Assembly (NCBI GenBank): GCA_002429385.1
Contig: DIZL01000066.1
Coordinates: 30,193 to 94,192 of the forward strand
DNA: 64,000 nucleotides
Direction: 5' to 3'
DNA from: Prolixibacteraceae bacterium UBA6029
GTDB lineage: Bacteria; Bacteroidota; Bacteroidia; Bacteroidales; Prolixibacteraceae
The notes below the pieces were generated by a model that worked only from the letters and a program-made list of their open reading frames with translations, did not search any database and was not told the origin of the DNA. Positions 15,996 to 24,431 of the stretch are shown in pieces (the stretch's first letter is position 1; each line of letters begins with the position of its first letter). The translations under genes and the position numbers were made by a program.

Positions 15996-17201
15996 ATGTT
16001 TGCAGACCGGTATATTGAGAAAAACATCGTTTATCCTGCATTTATTGAAGCGGAGGCTGATCCTTCGCTTGCACTGATTGTGGTCATTCCGTGTTTGAAT
16101 GAACCTGAGATCGTACGAACCCTTGAATCCTTGTGTTCATGCGAGCCGGTGAATTCGATGATCGAGGTCATCGTGACGGTGAATGATTCTGAAAACAGCT
16201 CTGCGGATGTGAAGAGCTTTAATGAGGAAACGTATCGGAATTTGCTGATCTGGAAGAAGAACAACGATAGTCAGAATTTGGTGTTCCATCCGATCTATGC
16301 TCCCTCAGTCCATGCTAAACATGCAGGTGCAGGAATGGCGCGTAAAATCGGGATGGATGAGGCTATCCGACGTTTTAATGCTGTTTCACGGCCTGAAGGG
16401 GTTATCGTTTCCCTGGATGCCGATTGCCTGGTTTCACCCAATTATCTGCGCAGGATTGAAAAGGTTTTCTTGCAGAACAAGTCCTGCTTTGCCGTTACGA
16501 TTAATTTCAGGCATCGCATGGAAGAAACGAATGATCCCAAGCAAAGGCTGGGCATTCAACTTTACGAGGATTATTTGCATTACTATAAACAGGCTTCGGA
16601 GTATGCCGGTTTCCCGAATTCGATTTATACGATTGGTTCCGCATTTGCCGTCAGGGCCGAGGCGTATGTGAAACAGGGCGGAATGAATCGGCGACAGGCT
16701 GGCGAAGATTTCTATTTTCTGCAGAAACTCACCAAACTGGGAACTATCGATGAAATCAATGATGCCTTTGTGTATCCATCTGCCAGGGTTTCCGACAGGG
16801 TTCCTTTTGGCACGGGCGCTGCAATCACCAAGTGGATGAATGATTCGGATGATCTGGCCCTGACCTATAATTTTAAAGCTTTCATGGATTTGAAAGAACT
16901 GGCTGAGCGGGTGGATACATTATACCGGGTCAGTAATGAAAACTGTAACAGTTTCATTTTGTCGATGCCTGATCCGGTTCAGGAATACCTTCAGACGCTT
17001 GGTTTTGCAGATAAGGTTGCCGAAATAAACCAAAACAGTTCATCGTTACTCTCATTCCGAAAACGGTTCTTCCAGTTTTTTGATGCTTTTATCATTCTGC
17101 GTTTTCTGAACATTGCTCATCAGAAATATTACCCTAAGCAAGATATTGCGGAAGCTATAAGACAGCTACAGGAGAAATCAGGAAAGAGAAAAAGGGAATA
17201 A
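15996..17201 (+). CDS. family 2-like glycosyltransferase
   Basis: A 401-aa cytoplasmic protein with a GT-A fold. LIVVIPCLNEPEIVRTLESL near residue 28 starts the nucleotide-sugar domain, VIVSLDADCLVS near 138 is the DxD metal motif, and GEDFYFLQKL near 232 is the acidic acceptor-site motif. No membrane segments are seen. The donor and acceptor cannot be inferred. It follows a terminator and stands alone; a polypurine tract follows its stop. Confidence 0.8.
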   Translation: MFADRYIEKNIVYPAFIEAEADPSLALIVVIPCLNEPEIVRTLESLCSCEPVNSMIEVIVTVNDSENSSADVKSFNEETYRNLLIWKKNNDSQNLVFHPIYAPSVHAKHAGAGMARKIGMDEAIRRFNAVSRPEGVIVSLDADCLVSPNYLRRIEKVFLQNKSCFAVTINFRHRMEETNDPKQRLGIQLYEDYLHYYKQASEYAGFPNSIYTIGSAFAVRAEAYVKQGGMNRRQAGEDFYFLQKLTKLGTIDEINDAFVYPSARVSDRVPFGTGAAITKWMNDSDDLALTYNFKAFMDLKELAERVDTLYRVSNENCNSFILSMPDPVQEYLQTLGFADKVAEINQNSSSLLSFRKRFFQFFDAFIILRFLNIAHQKYYPKQDIAEAIRQLQEKSGKRKRE

Positions 17202-17240
17202 GGAAAAGGGAAAAAGCAAAGGGAAAGAGAGTATGCTGAA
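17180..17240 (+). repeat. polypurine tract (GGGAAAAAG-type)
   Basis: Almost uninterrupted A/G composed of GGAAAAGGGAAAAAG-like words. It overlaps the end of the glycosyltransferase gene and recurs in four other intergenic places in the window. Confidence 0.7.
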
Positions 17241-17325
17241 ATGATCCTGATGACCATAGGGACGGGAGGATGGGTATTTAAGCATAAACCGCAAATTGGT
17301 AATTTCCTTTCGTGTTGGAATTAAG

Positions 17326-17715
17326 TTAACCGACTTTTGTATCTGAGCCTATTTTTTCATCAGAGGCATTCACAGAAGATTTCAAAATCTGATTCAAGGA
17401 TATTGTTTTTGTATTGATAAGCTTTGATTGTTTTTCCAGAAAGGCTTCTTTATCCTGAAATTCAAAGACAGGGTATTTGCCAACTTTAAGGGCAATTTCA
17501 ATAATCTTTTGCAGGCTAAAATTGATTTCTCCATCATTAAGGATTTGTGAAACCCTGCCTTTGCTAATACCAAGATGGCTGGCTAATTGTGTTCTGTTCA
17601 GATTATTGGCTTCCATATAACTAAGAACAGCGTTGTACAGGGACCCATTTACTCCCTCTACCCAATAGGACGGTTGACTGAGTATTGTTTCGCGGATATT
17701 ATTTGCTGGCTTCAT
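17326..17715 (-). CDS. XRE-type helix-turn-helix protein (orphan antitoxin-like)
   Basis: A 129-aa protein with a central HTH (NRTQLASHLGISKGRVSQILND, residues ~39-60), followed by FSLQKIIEIALKVGKYPVFEF, a pattern common in HigA/XRE antitoxins and small regulators. No toxin gene lies next to it on either side, so it is either an orphan antitoxin or a stand-alone regulator. The polypurine repeats flank its upstream region. Confidence 0.75.
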   Translation of the reverse strand: MKPANNIRETILSQPSYWVEGVNGSLYNAVLSYMEANNLNRTQLASHLGISKGRVSQILNDGEINFSLQKIIEIALKVGKYPVFEFQDKEAFLEKQSKLINTKTISLNQILKSSVNASDEKIGSDTKVG

Positions 17716-17865
17716 CCTGGTAGGATTTTGGAATATGCTGTGACAATATTAACGAATATTTATTCAATTTGTTTAGGTATAGCTAAATTATTTTTATTCT
17801 CCTGATTTCATATTCTAATCTAAAGTTGAATCTAAATTTCCAGTTAACCAAGTATCTATTGAAAA

Positions 17866-18013
17866 AATAAAGAGGAAAAAGGAAAGAGGAAAAGAGGAAT
17901 AAGAACCTCATACTGCGATTTCCTTATTCCTTTTTCCTCTTTCCTTATTTCTAATGACCCCGTCTTCATCGGGAAGGTAATGACTCTTTCCTTATTCCTT
18001 TTTCCTCTTTCCT
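17866..18013. repeat. polypurine/polypyrimidine inverted repeat cluster
   Basis: A purine arm (GAGGAAAAAGGAAAGAGG, from 17870) is followed by two near-identical pyrimidine arms around TTCCTTATTCCTTTTTCC (17920-17950 and 17988-18013). Either pyrimidine arm could pair with the purine arm. It may act as the terminator of araA, which ends at 18020 on the minus strand. Confidence 0.7.
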
Positions 18014-18019
18014 TAAGAG

Positions 18020-19531
18020 TTACTTAACACCGTTTGAGAGGTGGTAATAAAGGTCATTCCATCTCAATTCTTTTTTGAATTCGGAAATACAGGTGTCTTT
18101 ATTGATTTGCACGAGCTCGACATCGGCCATCTCACAGAAATCTTCGATGTATTCAGCAGTGACTGCCTGGCTGAATGCGTTGTGATGAGCACCACCTGCA
18201 TAGATCCAGGCAGCTGCGCCTACTTTAAGGTTTGGTTGCGGTATCCACAATGCACTGGCAACAGGTAATTTATCGAGTTTGGCTTCAGGAGCAACACATT
18301 CGACATCGTGAACGACCATACGGAAACGGGTACCCATGTCAACAAGACTTGTACAGGTTGCAGGACCGGTCTGGGTGTTAAATACCAGGCGGGCAGGAGC
18401 ATCTTTTCCGCCAATTCCCAGTGGATGTACTTCAATTTTGGCTTTATCGGCTGCAATGGAAGGGCAGATTTCGAGCATGTGTGAGCCCAGAGCCTTATAT
18501 CCGCTGGTTGGATTTAGGTGATAGGTGTAATCTTCCATAAACGAGCAACCACCCTTAAGGCCTATGCCCATAACTTTTACGGCACGTACCATGGCCGCAT
18601 GTTTCCAGTCGCCTTCGGCTCCGAAACCGAACCCTGCAGCCATCAGGCGCTGAGAAGCAAGACCGGGAAGCTGTTTCAATCCATGGAGATCTTCGAAGGT
18701 AGTGGTGAATGCTTTAAATCCGCCCTCTACCAGGAACGATTTGATCCCTGCTTCAATGCGGGCCTGATAACGAACATTTTCGTGGAATTTACCGCCAACT
18801 TTAGAATCAGCGTCAAAGTCGTAAGTAGCATTATATTCTTCAATCAGTTTGTCGATTTCAGCCTCAGTAACGGCGTCAATGATCTTTACAATATCGCCCA
18901 CCGGCCAGGTGTTTACCGCGAGACCAAATTTAATCTGTGCTTCTACCTTGTCGCCTTCGGTAACAGCAACTTCACGCATGTTATCACCAAAGCGTGCAAT
19001 CTTGGCACCCTGCATATCAAACCAGGCAGCAGCGGCACGAGACCATACCCCAATGCGTTCCTGAACATCGTCTTCTTTCCAGTATCCTACAACTACTTTA
19101 CGGTTTTTGCGCATACGGGCCAGGATGAAGCCATGTTCGCGGTCGCCATGGGCAGACTGGTTCAGGTTCATGAAATCCATATCGATTTCGCTCCATGGAA
19201 GGTCACGGTTGTATTGAGTATGCAGTTGCAGCATGGGTTTGTGCAATATTTTCAGCCCGTTAATCCACATTTTCGATGGAGAAAAGGTATGGCACCAGGT
19301 GATAATACCGATACACTGCTTTGTTGAATTGGCTTCAATACAGATGTTGGTTACTTCATCAGGACTCCTCATCACCGATTTAAAGACAATACTCACAGGG
19401 ATTTGGGCAGAAGCGTTAAAGAAGGCTGCGATCTCCTTTGAATTGGCAGCTACCTGTTTCAGGACTTCAGGTCCGTATAAATCCTGGCTGCCTGTAATAA
19501 ACCATACTTCTAATTCTTTTAAGTTTATCAT
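18020..19531 (-). CDS. araA: L-arabinose isomerase
   Basis: Converts L-arabinose to L-ribulose with a Mn2+ cofactor. At 503 aa it is full length, starting INLKELEVWFITGSQDLYGPEVL, with GIITWCHTFSPSKMWINGL and the conserved GFGAEGDWKHAAM. The catalytic Glu/His set of the family appears intact. araB and araD are not in the window and no AraR-type regulator is adjacent, so it stands apart from a normal arabinose operon. A long antisense open frame over it is a shadow. Confidence 0.96.
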   Translation of the reverse strand: MINLKELEVWFITGSQDLYGPEVLKQVAANSKEIAAFFNASAQIPVSIVFKSVMRSPDEVTNICIEANSTKQCIGIITWCHTFSPSKMWINGLKILHKPMLQLHTQYNRDLPWSEIDMDFMNLNQSAHGDREHGFILARMRKNRKVVVGYWKEDDVQERIGVWSRAAAAWFDMQGAKIARFGDNMREVAVTEGDKVEAQIKFGLAVNTWPVGDIVKIIDAVTEAEIDKLIEEYNATYDFDADSKVGGKFHENVRYQARIEAGIKSFLVEGGFKAFTTTFEDLHGLKQLPGLASQRLMAAGFGFGAEGDWKHAAMVRAVKVMGIGLKGGCSFMEDYTYHLNPTSGYKALGSHMLEICPSIAADKAKIEVHPLGIGGKDAPARLVFNTQTGPATCTSLVDMGTRFRMVVHDVECVAPEAKLDKLPVASALWIPQPNLKVGAAAWIYAGGAHHNAFSQAVTAEYIEDFCEMADVELVQINKDTCISEFKKELRWNDLYYHLSNGVK

Positions 19532-19614
19532 GATCTTTGTTTTAGATATTGTTCTTGATTGGAAGGGCTAAAAGTAAGAATTAAATAATAAATGTAAATA
19601 TAACACTTATGAAA

Positions 19615-21072
19615 TTATTCACTTTTCGGATTGTTGTTGAACATGTTTTCTAATTCCTTAGCTGTTTCCTGAATAGTTTGCCAGGCCTTTGACACGTGTT
19701 CAAGCGTTGTATTGGTCTGTGCAATGCACATCCGGAGGGTAAACTGGTCCCTGATAACCGTATGGGTGAAATACATTTTGCCCCGGCTATTGATTAATTC
19801 AAGGAGTTTACGGTTGAACTCATTCCCGTTCCGGTGGGCAAAGCAGACCAGGTTTAACGGGGCAGGAGCGATGAGCTTAAAGTCTGCACTTTCGCGTATC
19901 CAACCTGCAAATTGCTGTGCGATGCGGATGTGTTCCTGAATGTGATAGCGTAATCCGTTAACCCCATAGTGCCGGATCACAAACCATAGTTTGAGGGATC
20001 GAAACCTTCGCCCGAGTTGGATATGCCAGTCGCGGTAATCGAATACGGAACCACTTTCGGTGGCCTGATTCTTTAAATATTCGGGTAGTATGCTCAATGT
20101 TTTAATCAGCACCGAACGGTCGGCTACGAAGAAACAATTACAGTCGAAATTGGTAAACATCCATTTGTGGGGATTAAATGAGAAGCTGTCAGCATACTCA
20201 ACCCCATTTAGAATGAAGCGGTATTCAGGGCATATGGCTGCTGTGCCTGACATGGCAGCATCGATGTGCATCCATAGCTGATACTTTTGGCTGATTTCAC
20301 CAATCTCCGCCAGCGGGTCGATGGCATTGGTCGATGTGGTTCCAACGGTAGCACAGACAAAAAATGGAATCAATCCGGCCTTCAGATCATTCTGAATGGC
20401 AGCCTCGAGCAGATCGGTCCGCATTGCAAGGTTTTCATCTACCCCGATCAGGCGAAGGTTGTTCTTTCCGATCCCTGCAATTTTAACGGCCTTCTCTACT
20501 GATGAATGTGTCTGGCTTGAAACGTAGGCAACAAGGTTTCCCATGCAACCGGCTTCGTTGCTTTCATAGTTTGTTTTTCTCTCCCGTGCAGCCAATAAGG
20601 CGCTCAGTGCTGCACTGGAGGCGGTATCCTGAATGACTGCCCCTCCGGCAGAGGTGGATTTAAACTTTTCAGGCAACTGAAGTATATCAGCCAACCAGTC
20701 GAGCACGCGGGTTTCGAGTTCGGTACAGGAAGGACTTGTCGCCCAAAGCATACCCTGAACGCCCAATCCTGATGAAAGCAGGTCACCCAGAATGGATGGC
20801 CCTGATGTATTGGCAGGGAAATAGGCGAAAAAGTCAGGCGACTGCCAATGGGTGATGCCGGGCATGATGATCGAATTGACATCCGACATGATCTGCTCCA
20901 TGGATTCACTTTCCATAGGGGCGGTTGCGGGCAATTGGTCTTTGATTTCCCCTGGTTTTACCTGTGACAGCACAGGGTACTTTTCAATGGTATCATAGTA
21001 GTCGGCAATCCAGTCAATCATTTGTTTGCCTTGCTTCCTGAATTCCTCAGGAGACATGTGGTAGTTTTTCAT
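19615..21072 (-). CDS. pyridoxal-dependent decarboxylase, aromatic L-amino acid type
   Basis: A 485-aa group II decarboxylase. It starts MSPEEFRKQGKQMIDWIADYY and carries WQSPDFFAYFPANTS, WMHIDAAMSGTAAICPE and the PLP-lysine motif FNPHKWMFTNFDC, all typical of aromatic amino acid decarboxylases (tryptophan, phenylalanine, DOPA). Substrate specificity cannot be fixed by eye. It lies 83 bp upstream of araA on the same strand, possibly in one transcript, although the functions are unrelated. Confidence 0.92.
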   Translation of the reverse strand: MKNYHMSPEEFRKQGKQMIDWIADYYDTIEKYPVLSQVKPGEIKDQLPATAPMESESMEQIMSDVNSIIMPGITHWQSPDFFAYFPANTSGPSILGDLLSSGLGVQGMLWATSPSCTELETRVLDWLADILQLPEKFKSTSAGGAVIQDTASSAALSALLAARERKTNYESNEAGCMGNLVAYVSSQTHSSVEKAVKIAGIGKNNLRLIGVDENLAMRTDLLEAAIQNDLKAGLIPFFVCATVGTTSTNAIDPLAEIGEISQKYQLWMHIDAAMSGTAAICPEYRFILNGVEYADSFSFNPHKWMFTNFDCNCFFVADRSVLIKTLSILPEYLKNQATESGSVFDYRDWHIQLGRRFRSLKLWFVIRHYGVNGLRYHIQEHIRIAQQFAGWIRESADFKLIAPAPLNLVCFAHRNGNEFNRKLLELINSRGKMYFTHTVIRDQFTLRMCIAQTNTTLEHVSKAWQTIQETAKELENMFNNNPKSE

Positions 21073-21075
21073 ATC

Positions 21076-21195
21076 AGTGGTTATTGATTATTGGTTATTG
21101 ATTATTGATTATTGGTCATTAGGAAAAAGGAAAAAGGAAAAGGGGGTGCCGAAACAAGTTCGGCATGACGGGAAAAAGGAAAAGGGAAAAGTCAT
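21076..21195. repeat. TTATTGA tandem repeat plus polypurine tract
   Basis: Repeated TTATTGA/TTATTGG heptamers (21076-21118) are followed by GGAAAAAGGAAAAGG-type purine runs that bracket CCGAAACAAGTTCGG. Confidence 0.65.
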
Positions 21196-21218
21196 TGTGA
21201 GAAAGGAATGAGAACTGG

Positions 21219-21494
21219 TTATCGGATGGTAAAGTCGGTGAAATTGCGGAGTGGTGAGATTTCTGAAACGGAAAAGGAACGGATCATCGCTCTTGACGGG
21301 CCAATTTTCATCCAGTCGATAAAAGTTTCAATATCCCTGTCTTTGCCTTCAGCTTCGATTTCTACCTTACCGTCTGGAGCATTACAGACCCATCCGGTAA
21401 TTTGGAATTCAAGGGCCTTGTGGAGGGCAAAATACCGAAATCCTACACCCTGAACGTGTCCACTGACGACCAAATAAACCGATCTGACTGACAT
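21219..21494 (-). CDS. acyP: acylphosphatase
   Basis: A 91-aa enzyme that hydrolyses acyl phosphates. Both catalytic signatures are present: GHVQGVGFRYFA with the phosphate-binding Arg, and GWVCNAPDGKVEI with the catalytic Asn. The length is normal. It starts 8 nt after a small membrane-protein gene, so the two may be co-transcribed. Confidence 0.95.
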   Translation of the reverse strand: MSVRSVYLVVSGHVQGVGFRYFALHKALEFQITGWVCNAPDGKVEIEAEGKDRDIETFIDWMKIGPSRAMIRSFSVSEISPLRNFTDFTIR

Positions 21495-21502
21495 TCTCTT
21501 AT

Positions 21503-21874
21503 TTACAGATTTCCGGAATCCGCATTGAATTCGGCTACTGCTTCAGGTTGAACTAAAGCCCATATGGAATAGATTCCGATGGCTGTCCCGATAGGGAAGC
21601 TGAAGATCTCAATCACAGAAAGGACCAAGGTGAGGATACGGGCCCATTCTCTTCTCTTATATAATCCCATTCCGGCTAAAATGCCCGGAACAGAAATTAG
21701 TATAAAAAGAATGGCAAGAGCATCGGCAATTATGGAAAGAATCTTTCCTGCATTGGGTTCTGGTGCAAAACCACCAACTAATTTGAGGACTGTAAATATC
21801 AAAAAGGCAATTAATAAGTTGAAAATACTCATTCCAATTTGAAGCGCTGCAACAACATTAATGTGTCTTTCCAT
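21503..21874 (-). CDS. small polytopic membrane protein, function unknown
   Basis: 123 aa with about three to four hydrophobic segments (~8-30, 48-68, 80-112) separated by KRREWAR, where a positively charged loop is expected on the cytoplasmic side. I do not recognise the family. It is closely followed by acylphosphatase. Confidence 0.65.
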   Translation of the reverse strand: MERHINVVAALQIGMSIFNLLIAFLIFTVLKLVGGFAPEPNAGKILSIIADALAILFILISVPGILAGMGLYKRREWARILTLVLSVIEIFSFPIGTAIGIYSIWALVQPEAVAEFNADSGNL

Positions 21875-21957
21875 GATTGTAAGATTAAGATTGAGTTTTT
21901 AGCTGATATAAAAGTAAGGATTATCTGCTAATTCATCAATAATATCAGTCCTGAATT

Positions 21958-22764
21958 TTACCAGCTCTTAAGAATTTCCTGTTTCACTGAGTTTCGTTTG
22001 ATAAAAAGGATAGATCTTTCATTAAAAATATTCGCCTGATCGAGATTGCAACAGTGCCCGCTGTTCTTAATGATTTCCAGTTTGGCATTTACCTGTTTTT
22101 TCACCAGGTCGGTCACCATCGGAAGAAACATGTGGTCACCATCGCCCATTAGGTATAAGACCGGAGCAGCCGGTTCCCTGTTTAAAAAGTCATTCAGGTT
22201 TGATTTGATTTCTCTGGACATCTTCATCCATTTTCGGAACTCCTTTTCACCGAGCTTAATGGCTTCCTGAATGAATATATTGCGTGATTCACGGTGTTTG
22301 CGCAGAGGCATCAGAATAAGGGCATTCAGCTTATACAGCCACATATAAGGTAAAACAGAGTTCAGGATTTTAGCCATGCCGATCAGGACTTTGATCGTTT
22401 TGTTGAATTGTATGATAGCCCCACCCAGAATGATTGATTCTGCCCGATCGGGTGCAAGTTTGTCTATTTCACGGATAACTACGCACCCCAAAGAAATTCC
22501 AACCAAGTGAGCTTTCTTTATTTCGAGATGATCCATAATGGCAATGACATCCAGGGCAACTTCCTTAAATGAATAGCCTGAATCTTGTTCCTGGATTTCA
22601 GGTTTCGATTTCCCATGACCGCGCAGATCGACCAGTAAAACGTTAAAGTGCTTCTTGAATTCTTTTAACTGACGAAACCAGACTACATTACTGCCTCCGG
22701 CTCCATGCACAAAAACAACCCAGGTTTTGGATTTAGGATGTATGAATTTGTGATGATAAATCAT
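21958..22764 (-). CDS. alpha/beta hydrolase
   Basis: A 268-aa cytoplasmic hydrolase. VVFVHGAGGSNVVWF gives the oxyanion region, LVGISLGC the nucleophile elbow with Ser, YLMGDGDHMF the acid and NSGHCCNLDQ the catalytic His, so the triad is complete. The substrate is unknown. An upstream TTG is possible, but the ATG gives a more usual N-terminus. Confidence 0.87.
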   Translation of the reverse strand: MIYHHKFIHPKSKTWVVFVHGAGGSNVVWFRQLKEFKKHFNVLLVDLRGHGKSKPEIQEQDSGYSFKEVALDVIAIMDHLEIKKAHLVGISLGCVVIREIDKLAPDRAESIILGGAIIQFNKTIKVLIGMAKILNSVLPYMWLYKLNALILMPLRKHRESRNIFIQEAIKLGEKEFRKWMKMSREIKSNLNDFLNREPAAPVLYLMGDGDHMFLPMVTDLVKKQVNAKLEIIKNSGHCCNLDQANIFNERSILFIKRNSVKQEILKSW

Positions 22765-23069
22765 AGTAATCAACTAACAGAAATGAAAATGATTCGTTGG
22801 GCAAAGATCATGAAAAAAACAGGTTAATCAAAAAGTTAAGGTTTCTTTCTTTCACCGGTAGGCCTATTCTACTTCAAAGTATCTGTGGGATTATATTTTT
22901 AAAAGGTTTTAAAGGAAAGAATCTGAAATCTTTTGCTGACCTTTGCTTAACAAACGTTTAATCAATAAAATAATTGAAGGATGTGTATCGTTTGTTTCTC
23001 TGGCATCCTGTTTGTAATTTACAGGACAGGGTGCTCAGTTATCAAGTTCGACTAATTTCAGGAATCATC

Positions 23070-24362
23070 ATGAATCAGAAGACAACACTTTGCTTTGCTT
23101 TATTGAATGTATTTTTATTCTTAAGCCTATGGGCTTCAGGGAAGACCGATAAATATTATTATCAGAATTCAGTGTATCAGGAGGAGATCAAATCGGTTCA
23201 GTTGTACCGGGTGGGAAATGAACTTTCATACCCTATATTAGAACTTGGAAGTGATGCAAAGCTTATCCTTAAATTTGATGATCTTTCGGCAGATATAAAG
23301 GACTATTCCTATACGCTCATCCATTGTGACGTCAACTGGAATGAATCGTTTGTTCAGCAAAGCGAGTATATATCAGGATTTCCTGATAATCAGATCCGTG
23401 ATTACGGAATGAGTAACAATACGACGGTTAAATATGTAAACTATCAGTTGCAGATTCCCAATGAAGATTGCACACCAAAGTTCTCAGGCAACTATGCTTT
23501 GGTCGTTTTTGCAGATAATAACCGTGAGAACCTGGTGTTAATTCAACGGTTTTATGTAGTCGAACCCAAGGTCAGAATTGAAGGATTAGTGAAGAAAGCA
23601 ACATTCGATCCGTTTAATGGTGAAAACCAGGAAGTTGATTTTAAAATATATAATGAGCAGCTAAAGCTGTTGAATCCGACCGAAGAGATTAAAGTTGTAT
23701 TGATGCAAAACCGTCGGTGGGACAATGCCATTCGTGATTTGAAACCCAGCTTCATTCATGATAATGTATTGGATTACGATTACAATAAGGAGAATGTATT
23801 CTCCGGTGGTAATGAATTCAGGTATTTTGATATCCGTACGATCCGTCATCCGGGTGAAAATGTGAGTGAGGTTAAATTCTTCAGGCCCTATTATCATGCG
23901 ACCTTGCTCCCTGATGCAATCAGGGCGAATAAGATTTATAGCTCATATAAGGAGATGAATGGCAATTTTGTGATTGAGAGTCAGGATCGGGTAACTGATT
24001 ATGATACTGAATGCGACTATGAATTTGTGCATTTTTATCTTCCTATGCCAAGCCAGTTGGTGGGAGGTACCGTTAATGTATTTGGGGCATTGACTGGTTG
24101 GAATGCCAACAAAGCCAACGAAATGAAATGGAATTTTGACAGGGCTGGTTATGACTTAACCTTGATGCTCAAGCAAGGCTATTACAACTATGAATATGTG
24201 TATGTACCTGAAGGGGCTAAAATCGCCGATCCGGTAAACCTTGAAGGATCATTTTTCCTTACTGAAAATGATTATCAGATTTTTGCCTATTACCGTGATT
24301 TGTCCAGCAGATATGACCGACTGATAGGCTTTGTCACGATCAATTCAGCAATAAAGAATTAG
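23070..24362 (+). CDS. type IX secretion system plug protein (DUF5103)
   Basis: A 430-aa secreted protein with signal peptide (FALLNVFLFLSLWASG) and the DUF5103 start YYQNSVYQEEIKSVQLYRVGNELSYPI. The family includes the Plug protein that closes the SprA translocon of the T9SS when PorV is not bound. It fits with gldD/gldE elsewhere in the window. An N-terminal extension in frame is possible, but the chosen ATG begins the signal peptide. It is convergent with a sensor kinase gene. Confidence 0.85.
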   Translation: MNQKTTLCFALLNVFLFLSLWASGKTDKYYYQNSVYQEEIKSVQLYRVGNELSYPILELGSDAKLILKFDDLSADIKDYSYTLIHCDVNWNESFVQQSEYISGFPDNQIRDYGMSNNTTVKYVNYQLQIPNEDCTPKFSGNYALVVFADNNRENLVLIQRFYVVEPKVRIEGLVKKATFDPFNGENQEVDFKIYNEQLKLLNPTEEIKVVLMQNRRWDNAIRDLKPSFIHDNVLDYDYNKENVFSGGNEFRYFDIRTIRHPGENVSEVKFFRPYYHATLLPDAIRANKIYSSYKEMNGNFVIESQDRVTDYDTECDYEFVHFYLPMPSQLVGGTVNVFGALTGWNANKANEMKWNFDRAGYDLTLMLKQGYYNYEYVYVPEGAKIADPVNLEGSFFLTENDYQIFAYYRDLSSRYDRLIGFVTINSAIKN

Positions 24363-24431
24363 AATAGTGTATTGAATTTTTCTCTGTCAACTGCGACTGA
24401 TCACTGATCAATTCTTGCTTTTTGGTCTGAT

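Noticed and set aside
18518..19327. 269-codon plus-strand frame antisense to araA
   Set aside because: It lies wholly inside the well-supported araA gene and shows no recognisable protein pattern; it is a shadow frame.
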